Origin: a virus | Reading direction: 5' to 3' (one strand) | DNA: 25,928 bases | Virus record (IMG/VR): IMGVR_UViG_3300031766_000055 | Coordinates: 1 to 25,928 of that record | Shown: positions 18,446 to 25,928 of the stretch, one piece after another | Numbering within the stretch: position 1 is the stretch's first letter | How the letters are laid out: every line of letters begins with the position of its first letter | Position numbers and translations under genes: made by a program | The notes under the pieces: model-generated | What the model was told of the DNA's origin: nothing | Seen by the model: only the letters and a program-made list of their open reading frames with translations | Databases searched by the model: none

Positions 18446-19168
18446 ATGGCAATTCCAAAGTGGACTGATGAGCGTACTGCCGCTCTTACCGATTTCGTAG
18501 GCTCTGAGTCTCCGATTTCATACGCAACTGTTGTTGAAGCTGCTGATCAGCTTGAAACTTCACCGCGTTCTGTAGCTTCTAAGCTACGCAAAATGGGTCA
18601 CGAAGTAGAATCTTCTGCTACCGTAACCGCACGAGCATTTACTGACGAGCAAGAAGCAACCCTTCGTAGCTTTGTTACCGATAATGCTGGCCAATATACT
18701 TATGGCCAAATCGCTGAAGCTTTTGAAAGTGGCGAGTTTTCTTCAAAGCAAATTCAGGGTAAACTCCTGTCTATGCAGTTGACTGAAAATGTCAAGCCTA
18801 CTCCAAAAGTAGAAGCTGTACGTACCTTCTCCCCAGACGAAGAAGCTGCGTTTGTTAAGCACGCGACTGGCGGTGCCTTCTTGGAAGATATCGCAGAAGC
18901 TCTTGGCCGATCTGTAAACCAAATCCGTGGCAAGGCTCTAAGCCTGTTACGTCAAGGTTCTATCGATGCTATTCCTGCACAAAAGGAAAGCAAGGCTAGT
19001 GCTAAAGTTGATCCTCTCGAAGGCGTTGATGTAACTACAATGACTGTAGAAGAGATCGCAGAGCAGATTGGTAAAACTGCTCGAGGTGTTAAGACTATGT
19101 TGACTAGACGTAGCCTTACTGCTTCTAACTATGATGGTGCCGCTAAAGCAGCTAAAGCTGCAGGCTAA
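18446..19168 (+). CDS. Tandem SANT/HTH-repeat DNA-binding protein
   Basis: The 240-residue protein consists of four related three-helix units. They lie at about residues 4-54 (WTDERTAALTDFV, then VASKLRKMGHEV), 65-113 (FTDEQEATLRSFV, then IQGKLLSMQL), 127-170 (FSPDEEAAFVKHA, then IRGKALSLLRQG) and 192-225 (MTVEEIAEQIGKTARGVKTM). Each has an aromatic-x-D-E-x-x-A start and a final recognition-like helix, as in SANT/Myb-like folds. The 14876 protein has one such unit. It probably binds DNA at several sites; a structural or regulatory role is inferred. The codon usage (GCT, CGT, AAG-rich) looks optimised, consistent with high expression. A strong terminator follows. Confidence 0.72.
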   Translation: MAIPKWTDERTAALTDFVGSESPISYATVVEAADQLETSPRSVASKLRKMGHEVESSATVTARAFTDEQEATLRSFVTDNAGQYTYGQIAEAFESGEFSSKQIQGKLLSMQLTENVKPTPKVEAVRTFSPDEEAAFVKHATGGAFLEDIAEALGRSVNQIRGKALSLLRQGSIDAIPAQKESKASAKVDPLEGVDVTTMTVEEIAEQIGKTARGVKTMLTRRSLTASNYDGAAKAAKAAG

Positions 19169-19182
19169 TCCGTAGTCCCCCT

Positions 19183-19218
19183 GGCTAGGGTGGGGCTTCG
19201 GCTCCACTCTGGCTTTTT
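19183..19218 (+). terminator. Strong intrinsic terminator
   Basis: A 14-bp stem (19183-19196 with 19201-19214, several G-T pairs) closed by a TTCG tetraloop is followed by a T-run (19214-19218). It ends the SANT-repeat gene transcript. No new promoter is visible between it and the helicase gene. Confidence 0.93.
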
Positions 19219-19249
19219 GTCGCATAAATATAATTACGGAGATTGATAA

Positions 19250-20584
19250 GTGAATCTGGCAAGTATCCTACTCAAGACTATTATCGCGCAATGCGATATG
19301 GAAACTTGGGCGAACTCTCAGAAACACTACTTTCCAACAGAGTATTCCTCTATATGGTCGTACCTTAACAAGTACGTAGAACAACATAGTGTACTTCCTT
19401 CCTTCGAAGATTTACGTCTTGCAGTGCGAGATGCAACTCTACGAGACAGGTTCACCGCTCTCGAAAAGATTGACGAGATCGATATCGAACCTAATATACT
19501 ACTAGAATATTTAAAGAATGAGTATACTCAAGTTGAGATTATGAATCAACTTGAGAAGTATCTTTCTGACTCTATTGCAATGGAATCCGCACAGGAAAAT
19601 ATTGAGAGTCTACAGAATATTGTATTATCGGTAGAGGAAAAAGTTGACCTCAAAGATACAAGTACAAATATGAGAAAAATGGAATTGTTTGACCCAATTG
19701 AAGAGTTGGAGAAGAATGTTCCTTTAGGATTGAATCACGACTTCGACCGTATTCAAACCTTTGGCCCGTCCGATCTTGTACTTATTGGTGGCAAGCGTGG
19801 TGCTGGTAAGTCTATTGCCTGTGCTAATATTGCCTCTAGTACTTATGAAGCCGGTCATTCCGTAATGTATTTTACGATAGAAATGTCATCACGAGCAACC
19901 ATGCAGAGGATATGTAGTATATCTACTGGCGTTCCTGCGGCTGCAATACGTAACCGCAACCTATCTATAGGTGAGTGGGAACAGGTTGCTCGTTGGTGGT
20001 CTCAACGATTTGAAGACGGCGAGAGAGCACTTTCTCGCTATCTTTCACATCGTGACTTTGATACCTATCATGATGAGCTGACAGCGAAACCTTTGAGAGA
20101 GAAGCAGATTGATGTTGTATATGCACCTTCTCTGACTCTAGCAAACATTCGTACAGAGCTAGATAAGAAAGTAGCAAGACTACAGCCGCGAGTTGTGATC
20201 GTTGACTATATCAACCAAGTAAAGCGTTCTATGGTTTCCAATGGGCGTATGGGTCAGTATGACTGGACAGAACAGATAGAAGTAAGTAAGGCGTTGAAAA
20301 CTTATGCACAAGACTATGGATTTATTATGGTGTCTCCTTATCAAATCGATGCTACTGGCGAAGCTCGATTTGCCAAGGGTATACTTGATGCTGCGGATGC
20401 AGCGTTTACTCTTGACGCACATAATAAAGAAGATAATGTTATCAGCTTTGAGTGTGCAAAAATGAGAAATAGTGATGAAGTAAGTTTTACTTCAACAATG
20501 GATTGGGCCTCTCTACGGATCGGACCAGAGACTGGGTATGTCAAAGATGATGATGAAGCTTCAGAAGAGGTTTACGACTTATGA
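19250..20584 (+). CDS. Replicative DNA helicase, DnaB/T4 gp41-like
   Basis: The 444-residue protein has a helical N-terminal part (about 1-140), then a RecA-type helicase core. Walker A is GGKRGAGKS (residues 180-188). VMYFTIEMSSRATMQR is typical of DnaB motif 1a. Walker B is VVIVDYINQ (315-323), and GFIMVSPYQID carries the motif 3 Q. AKMRNSDE resembles the arginine-finger region. It unwinds the fork 5' to 3' as a hexamer and recruits the primase encoded next. It starts with GTG 19250 (GGAG about 8 nt upstream). The end overlaps the primase start by 4 nt (ATGA). No own promoter is seen; it may rely on read-through of the terminator at 19183. Confidence 0.93.
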   Translation: MNLASILLKTIIAQCDMETWANSQKHYFPTEYSSIWSYLNKYVEQHSVLPSFEDLRLAVRDATLRDRFTALEKIDEIDIEPNILLEYLKNEYTQVEIMNQLEKYLSDSIAMESAQENIESLQNIVLSVEEKVDLKDTSTNMRKMELFDPIEELEKNVPLGLNHDFDRIQTFGPSDLVLIGGKRGAGKSIACANIASSTYEAGHSVMYFTIEMSSRATMQRICSISTGVPAAAIRNRNLSIGEWEQVARWWSQRFEDGERALSRYLSHRDFDTYHDELTAKPLREKQIDVVYAPSLTLANIRTELDKKVARLQPRVVIVDYINQVKRSMVSNGRMGQYDWTEQIEVSKALKTYAQDYGFIMVSPYQIDATGEARFAKGILDAADAAFTLDAHNKEDNVISFECAKMRNSDEVSFTSTMDWASLRIGPETGYVKDDDEASEEVYDL

Positions 20585-21408
20585 GCGCAGTAATTGATCT
20601 ATTAGAGGAGCGTGGTATTTTCTATAAGTTGTCAGGCAATGACGTGCTTATTAAATGCTTAAATCCAGAACACGATGACGGCAATCCAAGTATGCGTATA
20701 GATAAAGTACTTGGCGTGTTTCACTGTTTCTCCTGTGGGTACAAGGGAAGTTTGTTTCGCCACTATAACGTAGAGTATAGTGAGACGGAAGTAAGAAGAG
20801 AAAAGCTAAAGAGGCTTATATCAAATATCCGTTCTTCAGGTATTGGTCTATCTATGCCTGAAGGTTATATGCCTTATATCGGTAACTGGCGAGGAATCAA
20901 GCCAGAGACGTATAAAAACTTTAGTGCTTTTCGTCACCATGATTCGCAGTTTATTGGTAGAATTAATTTCCCAATAATAGATGCTAGTGGTAGGATAGTA
21001 GCTTTTCAAGGTAGAGACGAGACTGGAACGCTAGACAACAAGTATTTGTTCTATCCAAGCGGAGTAAAATTACCTTTGTATCCACAGGTTCGCCCACTTC
21101 AGGGGCGCGTTATTCTAGTAGAGGGTATATTCGATATGCTCAATCTTCATGACAAGGGACTTGATAACGCAATATGTTGCTTTGGAGTGAAGAACTTCAA
21201 TGAGAATAAATTTAACTATTTAAAGATTTCGGGTGCTACGGGCCTTGACTTGATCTTCGACGCTGATACAGCAGGAGAGCAGGCAGCAGAACACGTAAAG
21301 AAGCTAGCGGGAGATTTTCCGGTAAGAGTAATTAAGCTAAGGTCTGGCGACCCCGGAACGCTACATGAAAAACAAGTTATTGGATTGCGGAGAAAATTAT
21401 ATGGCTAA
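20581..21408 (+). CDS. DnaG-type DNA primase
   Basis: The 275-residue protein has a CHC2-type zinc finger at the N-terminus (C26, H31, C49 and C52: CLNPEHDDGNPS and FHCFSCGYKG). A TOPRIM domain follows with E181 (VILVEGIFDML), D227 and D229 (LIFDADTAGEQAA). It lays RNA primers at the fork in partnership with the DnaB-type helicase. At 275 residues it lacks a helicase-binding C-terminal domain of bacterial DnaG size, as in other phage primases. The last 8 nt overlap the polymerase start. Confidence 0.92.
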   Translation: MSAVIDLLEERGIFYKLSGNDVLIKCLNPEHDDGNPSMRIDKVLGVFHCFSCGYKGSLFRHYNVEYSETEVRREKLKRLISNIRSSGIGLSMPEGYMPYIGNWRGIKPETYKNFSAFRHHDSQFIGRINFPIIDASGRIVAFQGRDETGTLDNKYLFYPSGVKLPLYPQVRPLQGRVILVEGIFDMLNLHDKGLDNAICCFGVKNFNENKFNYLKISGATGLDLIFDADTAGEQAAEHVKKLAGDFPVRVIKLRSGDPGTLHEKQVIGLRRKLYG

Positions 21409-23683
21409 TATAGCCTTGATCGAGACAAAACCAACTAGAAATGATTATGTGAGATTATTCGAGAATAAGTTCGAGTTTGATCGTTTCTCACTTACATCGG
21501 ATTCAACTCTTTCAAAAGTTTTAAAGAAAGACGTTGACTTAGAATTTGACCCAGACGCATATGAGTGGATTATACTTATAGGGTCAGAACCTTTGAAGTT
21601 TTACACAAAGGTAACTCAGGTTATGCAGTATGCAGGCACAATTGTGGATGACAAGTTTCTTCCTACAATTAACCCTGCCATGCTGTCATTTAAGCCTGAG
21701 GCGAAGAAAACCTGGGAAGATGCTAAGAATAATATCCTTGGCTATATCTCAGGCACCAAAAAGAAAGCAGAAATAAGCGGTGATAAATTCCTCGGAATCG
21801 AAGACACTGACGAAGCTATTGAGTATATTCAACGTTGCATTGACTCTCCCTATGATTTCATAGGTATTGACTCTGAGACTACAGGACTATACCCGCGTAA
21901 CGGACATATTCTAGGGATTAGCTTATCTTATGAGCCTCATGCAGGTGCATATATTAATGCTGATTGCTTGGATGAGATTGCAGAAGAAAAGATGCAAGAA
22001 CTCTTTGATAAAAAGAGGATGGTATTTCACAATGCTAAGTTTGACATACCTATGTTCGAGTTTCACTTCAATGTAACGGTTCCGAAGTTTGAAGACACGA
22101 TGCTTATGCATTATATGCTAGATGAGAATCCAGGTACTCACGGCTTGAAGATGCTCGCTATGAAGTATACAGACTACGGTGATTATGAAAAGCCAATGTA
22201 TGCTTGGATGGATGAGTATAGAAAGCAGCACGCTGTTCTCAAAAATGACTTTAAGTGGGAATGGATCCCTTTTGAAGTGATGAAAGATTATGCAGCGATC
22301 GATGCTACTGTTACATTTCTTCTTTTTGAGAAGTTTGAAAATGCCCTTAAAAAGGGTAATCCAAATCTTATGAGAGTGTATAGGACTATTCTGCTTCCTG
22401 CTTGCAGGTTTCTAATGTCCATTCAGGATAACGGTGTACCTTTCTGCCAAGACAGACTAATTGCTAGCCAAGATCTAATGCTTGAAGAAATCACTAATGC
22501 AGTGGAACTTCTACAGAGCCACAAATCGGTAGTAGCTTTTCAACAGGCGGAAGGAAAAGAGTTTAATCCTAATAGCGTACTACAGCTTCGTAAGTTGTTG
22601 TTTGACTATGCTAAACTTGATCCTACGGGTATAAAAACTGAGAAGGGGGAACACTCTACAAACGCAGAAGTGTTGGAACGACTTGCTTTGCAAAACGAGA
22701 TCCCTCGGCTTATCCTGGATGTTCGTAAGAAAACTAAAATCAAGAACACGTATCTTGATAAAATTATTCCGCAGCTTGATAGAGATAGTCACTTACGTAC
22801 TAACTTTAACTTGCACGGAACAACTTCAGGACGCCTCTCTAGTAGTGGTAAACTGAATATGCAGCAGATCCCTCGTGACAATCCGATAGTAAAAGGATGT
22901 ATCCGAGCTTCGGAGGGTCATAAGATTGTTGCAATGGACTTAACAACTGCAGAAGTGTATGTTGCCGCTGTCTTGGCAGATGACCTTGAGCTTCAGGATG
23001 TATTCCGTTCTGGAGGCAATTTTCACTCTACGATCGCTCACAAGGTGTTCCGTTTAGATTGTGAGATTCAGGATGTTGCTGAGAAATATACAACGTATCG
23101 GCAGGCTGCTAAAGCGGTAACCTTCGGTATTATGTATGGTGCAGGCCCGCATAAGATCAGTGAACAAGTTACTAAAGACGGTGGAAAGCTTTCCGTTGAA
23201 CAAGCTCGACAGATTATCAAAGAATACTTTGGTGCTTTCTGGAGATTAGAAGAGTGGATTGAAGCACAGAAGAAACTTATCAAGAGAGACTCTGCTATTT
23301 ACTCGCACTTTGGGCGTAAGCGTAGATTACCTGATGTTAAATCAGATAATAAAGGAGTGCAAGGACATGCAATTAGATCTGGTTTGAATTTTCTAGTTCA
23401 ATCCGCTGCTTCGGACATAAATCTCATGGGTGCTGTAGAAGCTCATTCAGTGATACAGCAGCGTAAAATGAAAAGCAAAATCTTTGCGTTAGTGCATGAC
23501 TCTGTATTAGCTGAAGTACCCTTGGATGAGATTGAAGAGTATAGTGATATACTGAAAACTGAAATCCAAAGAGATAGAGGGATTTATATTTCGGGCGCTC
23601 CCGTAGGATGTGATTTTGAAATAGGAGACGACTACTCAATGGGTAAGTTTGAAAGTAAATATGGTAATATCGCTAACCTATAA
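21401..23683 (+). CDS. Family A DNA polymerase with 3'-5' exonuclease
   Basis: I start at ATG 21401 (GGAG about 8 nt upstream), giving 760 residues; an in-frame ATG at 21365 has no good site. The proofreading exonuclease has IDSETTG (D157, E159), HNAKFD and DYAAIDATV. The polymerase has motif A MDLTTAEVY (D513, E518) and motif B RQAAKAVTFGIMYG (567-580). Motif C is VHDS, in which the usual Glu after HD is Ser (701). Phe in TFG is the position that disfavours ddNTPs in E. coli Pol I. No 5'-3' exonuclease domain is present. This is the phage replicase. It overlaps primase by 8 nt and the next gene by 23 nt. Confidence 0.96.
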   Translation: MANIALIETKPTRNDYVRLFENKFEFDRFSLTSDSTLSKVLKKDVDLEFDPDAYEWIILIGSEPLKFYTKVTQVMQYAGTIVDDKFLPTINPAMLSFKPEAKKTWEDAKNNILGYISGTKKKAEISGDKFLGIEDTDEAIEYIQRCIDSPYDFIGIDSETTGLYPRNGHILGISLSYEPHAGAYINADCLDEIAEEKMQELFDKKRMVFHNAKFDIPMFEFHFNVTVPKFEDTMLMHYMLDENPGTHGLKMLAMKYTDYGDYEKPMYAWMDEYRKQHAVLKNDFKWEWIPFEVMKDYAAIDATVTFLLFEKFENALKKGNPNLMRVYRTILLPACRFLMSIQDNGVPFCQDRLIASQDLMLEEITNAVELLQSHKSVVAFQQAEGKEFNPNSVLQLRKLLFDYAKLDPTGIKTEKGEHSTNAEVLERLALQNEIPRLILDVRKKTKIKNTYLDKIIPQLDRDSHLRTNFNLHGTTSGRLSSSGKLNMQQIPRDNPIVKGCIRASEGHKIVAMDLTTAEVYVAAVLADDLELQDVFRSGGNFHSTIAHKVFRLDCEIQDVAEKYTTYRQAAKAVTFGIMYGAGPHKISEQVTKDGGKLSVEQARQIIKEYFGAFWRLEEWIEAQKKLIKRDSAIYSHFGRKRRLPDVKSDNKGVQGHAIRSGLNFLVQSAASDINLMGAVEAHSVIQQRKMKSKIFALVHDSVLAEVPLDEIEEYSDILKTEIQRDRGIYISGAPVGCDFEIGDDYSMGKFESKYGNIANL

Positions 23684-24158
23684 ACAAATACTGAGAACTA
23701 TAAAGTTTCCGGTATATGTTTTACCGAGTGAGGAGTTTTACCTTAGGGATGGTCTTCTTATACTTAATGAACAAGTCGTAGATGACAAAAATCAACTAGG
23801 CGATACGTTAGGTAAAAGGAGGCTACAAACTCCTCACAAAGTAAAAACCTTAAACAAAACTTACGAAACTTTTTTAGATATTGTCAAAGAAAACCCACCC
23901 TATCTAATAGATGATAGCGGAGTACCTTTTTCGTATGAAAAAACTAAGTTTCAAAAAATTAGAAGTTTAAAGATTAAGAAGACTGAGGCTAAACAAACCC
24001 ATACCCGACTATGGCTTCATGGGGTAAACTTTCCTTTTATAGTGAAAGAGCCTCCAACGGGTAAAAACTGGGCCCAAGTATTATACTTAAAATCATGGCC
24101 CTGGCTGTTGTATAGTTTTTCGGAAGAAAGACAAGAAGATGCAAAGAGGAAGATTTAA
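23661..24158 (+). CDS. Conserved phage protein, unknown function
   Basis: I take ATG 23661 (165 residues); TTG 23649 is an alternative with a weak GGGT site. The protein has FPVYVLPSEEFYLRDGLLIL, then RRLQTPHKV, YLIDDSGVPFSYEKTKFQKI, WLHGVNFPFIVKEPPTGKNW, and LKSWPWLLYSF. The pattern of FPxxV, IDxxGxxFxYxK and PWxLYxF recalls a family found beside phoH in marine phages. I believe it has no function assigned. It may be related to the replication complex. It overlaps polA and shares its TAATG end with phoH. Confidence 0.72.
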   Translation: MVISLTYKQILRTIKFPVYVLPSEEFYLRDGLLILNEQVVDDKNQLGDTLGKRRLQTPHKVKTLNKTYETFLDIVKENPPYLIDDSGVPFSYEKTKFQKIRSLKIKKTEAKQTHTRLWLHGVNFPFIVKEPPTGKNWAQVLYLKSWPWLLYSFSEERQEDAKRKI

Positions 24159-24826
24159 TGCCGAGAAAGAAAAAGGACGTACTATCAAGCCTTAATTTCT
24201 ATCTAAAAGAAATAGAACCTTTAACCAAAAGTCAATTAGAAGTATTTGAGTCAGAGAACCATTTAATGCTCCATGGATGTGCAGGAACAGGGAAGACCTT
24301 TATTTCCCTATATCTAGCGCTCGATGATCTCCAAAAAGATTTGTATAATAAAATCTTATTAGTTCGTAGTGCTGTTCCTACCCGAGAGATGGGTTTTCTC
24401 CCTGGAACAGAGGATGAGAAGTCTAAAGTATATGAAAACCCCTATGTGAGTATCATGTCCGAGCTGTTTTCGAGAGGAGACAATCCATATGGGCAGATGA
24501 AGCAAAAGGGTATTATAAATTTTTTAACCACCTCCTATATAAGAGGTACAACTTTTACTGATTCTGTAGTGATTGTAGACGAATGTCAGAACATGACTTT
24601 CCATGAACTAGACAGTATTATTACTAGAGTAGGTAGAAATTGTAGAATTATTTTTTGTGGTGACTTCTTTCAGTCCGATCTTAAAAATAGCGGTTTAAAA
24701 GACTTTATGTCTATTATCAAGAATATGTATGATTTTGATTTTATTGAGTTTGGTATAAATGATATTGTACGTTCCGACTTTGTGAAAAACTATTTAGTAG
24801 AAAAATACAAAGAAGGAATACAATGA
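24158..24826 (+). CDS. phoH: PhoH-like ATPase
   Basis: The 222-residue protein has a P-loop (GCAGTGKT, residues 40-47) and KILLVRSAVPTREMGFLPGT, a PhoH hallmark. Walker B is VVIVDECQNM (137-146), and IIFCGDFFQSDL completes the core. PhoH-like genes are widespread in marine phages. The biochemical role is uncertain; ATP-dependent RNA or DNA handling is proposed. Start at ATG 24158, overlapping the preceding TAA. It lacks extra domains, as most phage PhoH proteins do. Confidence 0.93.
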   Translation: MPRKKKDVLSSLNFYLKEIEPLTKSQLEVFESENHLMLHGCAGTGKTFISLYLALDDLQKDLYNKILLVRSAVPTREMGFLPGTEDEKSKVYENPYVSIMSELFSRGDNPYGQMKQKGIINFLTTSYIRGTTFTDSVVIVDECQNMTFHELDSIITRVGRNCRIIFCGDFFQSDLKNSGLKDFMSIIKNMYDFDFIEFGINDIVRSDFVKNYLVEKYKEGIQ

Positions 24827-25002
24827 AAAGTAACATAGAAATAGAAGGGTTAGAACGTAAAATCGATCAACTTACTGAAACAGTAGAAATGCTTCAAAAA
24901 AGACTAGTTGAGATAGAGAATTTTACTCTTAGCCTTAAAAAAGCAAAAACCAGAAAACAACAAGAAAGAAAACTAGAAGATGAGATGTGGATTAAAAGTT
25001 GA
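24823..25002 (+). CDS. 59-residue coiled-coil protein
   Basis: ATG 24823 overlaps the phoH stop (ATGA) and opens 59 codons. The protein is one continuous coiled coil (IEGLERKIDQLTETVEMLQK, then RLVEIENFTLSLKK), followed by a basic segment (KTRKQQERK) and a short tail. The end overlaps the probable TTG start of the helicase. Perhaps a clamp or assembly factor for its replication neighbours, but no function is shown. The frame and junctions make it convincing despite its length. Confidence 0.65.
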   Translation: MKSNIEIEGLERKIDQLTETVEMLQKRLVEIENFTLSLKKAKTRKQQERKLEDEMWIKS

Positions 25003-25928
25003 AAGCAGTAATATCCAACAGAATTTATATGGACATAGAGCCTTCCGCCTTCGCGGATATTGATAAGGCGCTCACGTATAAAATAGATAGCTATAGAAGA
25101 GATGTTCCTCCTCAGTATATAAAGAACCTGAGAAGATTGAACAGTAGTCTTATATCTATACCTGTTGGTAGACTTGATCTTATTCCTTCGGGGTACGAAA
25201 TCAAAGATAAGCGGGTAAAAGTTCCTGTCGACTTTCCAAAGTTTAAGTTTGACTTGAGAGAAAGCCAACAAGAGGTTTACGATCAGTTAGAAGATAATGC
25301 CGTTATCAATGCATTCGTGTCCTGGGGGAAGACATTCACAGCTCTTGCAATAGCAGCCAAGCTAGGCCAGAAAACTCTTATAGTAACCCATACAGTGGCC
25401 CTAAGAAGTCAGTGGGAGAAAGAAATACGAAAAGTATTTGGGATAGAACCCGGAGTTATCGGTTCAGGAAAGTATAATATTAGCTCTCCTGTAGTAGTGG
25501 GCAATGTACAAACACTATACAAAATAAAAGACCAACTTCCAAAAGAATTCGGTACTTTGATAGTAGATGAGTGTCACCATATTCCTGCGAATACGTTCAA
25601 TCGTTTGGTTGATTCAAGCTATGCCCGCTATAAGATTGGTTTATCGGGTACTGTAGAACGAAAAGACGGTAGACACGTAATGATGCCGGATTACTTTGGT
25701 CATAAGAAATTCACACCTCCCAAGGAAAACTATATGGAGCCTTCTATAAATGTTATCCAAACTAAGATAAGATTTATGGATGGAGCTAAGATACCTTGGG
25801 CAAATCGCATCAATGATTTAGTTTCCCAAGAAGAGTATGGAAAACTAATATGTTTTCTTGCGGCAGCTTATAGAAAGAAAGGGCATAAAGTACTTTTGTT
25901 ATCGGATAGAGTAGGGTTTCTCAAGAGG
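24999..25928 (+). CDS. Superfamily 2 DNA helicase (UvsW/T5 D10-like), partial
   Basis: The frame from TTG 24999 stays open to the window end (310 codons). ATG 25029 is an alternative start. An N-terminal domain (about 1-85) is followed by the helicase core. Q-motif-like FDLRESQQEVYDQL comes first, then motif I VSWGKTFTALA, in which the usual GSGKT glycine is replaced by Trp. Motif Ia is TLIVTHTVALRSQW, motif II LIVDECHH (DECH at 190-193), and motif III GLSGTVERKDG. The second RecA domain begins near residue 270. It likely remodels branched DNA during recombination-dependent replication and repair, as UvsW and D10 do. It overlaps the coiled-coil gene by 4 nt. Confidence 0.9.
   Translation, partial: MKAVISNRIYMDIEPSAFADIDKALTYKIDSYRRDVPPQYIKNLRRLNSSLISIPVGRLDLIPSGYEIKDKRVKVPVDFPKFKFDLRESQQEVYDQLEDNAVINAFVSWGKTFTALAIAAKLGQKTLIVTHTVALRSQWEKEIRKVFGIEPGVIGSGKYNISSPVVVGNVQTLYKIKDQLPKEFGTLIVDECHHIPANTFNRLVDSSYARYKIGLSGTVERKDGRHVMMPDYFGHKKFTPPKENYMEPSINVIQTKIRFMDGAKIPWANRINDLVSQEEYGKLICFLAAAYRKKGHKVLLLSDRVGFLKR

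Noticed and set aside
24894-25271. 125-codon minus-strand frame
   Set aside because: It is antisense to the coiled-coil gene and the SF2 helicase, whose frame is clear from its motifs.
1-25928. CRISPR array, insertion sequence, integrase or attachment site
   Set aside because: I saw no regularly spaced repeats, no transposase or integrase gene and no tRNA-end duplication. The only long exact repeat is the 48-bp pair at 9587 and 9805.

Overview
This window is a stretch of a lytic, tailed double-stranded DNA phage genome. The likely host is a marine gammaproteobacterium, though this is an inference. Support comes from tightly packed, overlapping short genes, a complete phage replication set, a lysis cassette, and AT-rich DNA with standard Shine-Dalgarno sites. 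Many proteins are of the kind seen in marine phages: Hsp20, PhoH, MazG, ThyX, a 2OG-Fe(II) oxygenase, a PC4-like protein and small ultrabasic proteins. The encoded IscU looks very close to enterobacterial/gammaproteobacterial IscU. I cannot assign a genus from sequence alone.

Layout. (1) 1-3806, minus strand: a partial transglutaminase-like cysteine peptidase, five consecutive exported proteins, then four small Lys/Arg-rich proteins. (2) 3807-4519: about 0.7 kb with no convincing gene. It is dense in inverted repeats and preceded by a perfect-spacing sigma70-type promoter on the minus strand, so it is a candidate structured RNA or very long leader. (3) 4520-10639, minus strand: 2OG-Fe(II) oxygenase, many small unknown genes, a DUF3310 protein, the lysis cassette (T4-type endolysin, inner spanin and overlapping outer-spanin lipoprotein), MazG and ThyX. 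A 48-bp exact direct repeat flanks one small gene here. (4) 10640-10870: divergent promoters separating the minus and plus halves. (5) 10871-19218, plus strand: Hsp20, a strong terminator, a DUF115-like protein, glutaredoxin, a second MazG, IscU, HTH/SANT-like DNA-binding proteins, a PC4-like protein, and an NAD+-dependent DNA ligase split into two genes with a GIY-YIG-like nuclease gene between the halves. A second strong terminator closes this block. (6) 19250-25928, plus strand: the replication operon with DnaB-type helicase, DnaG-type primase, family A DNA polymerase, a conserved unknown, PhoH-like ATPase, a small coiled coil and a superfamily 2 helicase cut by the window end.

Expression. 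I find nine promoters with a TTGACA-like -35, exactly 17 bp spacing and a TATAAT-like -10. This points to use of the host sigma70 holoenzyme. No phage RNA polymerase is encoded in the window. Most -35 boxes abut or overlap the stop codon of the upstream gene. Within operons nearly every gene overlaps its neighbour by 1-70 nt (ATGA, TAATG, GTGA), so translational coupling is probably widespread.

How the genes fit together. Helicase, primase, polymerase, split ligase, SF2 helicase and PC4-like protein make and repair phage DNA. ThyX, two MazG-like proteins and the DUF3310 protein adjust nucleotide pools. IscU, glutaredoxin and the iron-dependent oxygenase suggest an interest in host iron-sulfur and redox state. 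Endolysin and spanins lyse the cell. The exported proteins and the 0.65-kb non-coding region are the least explained parts.
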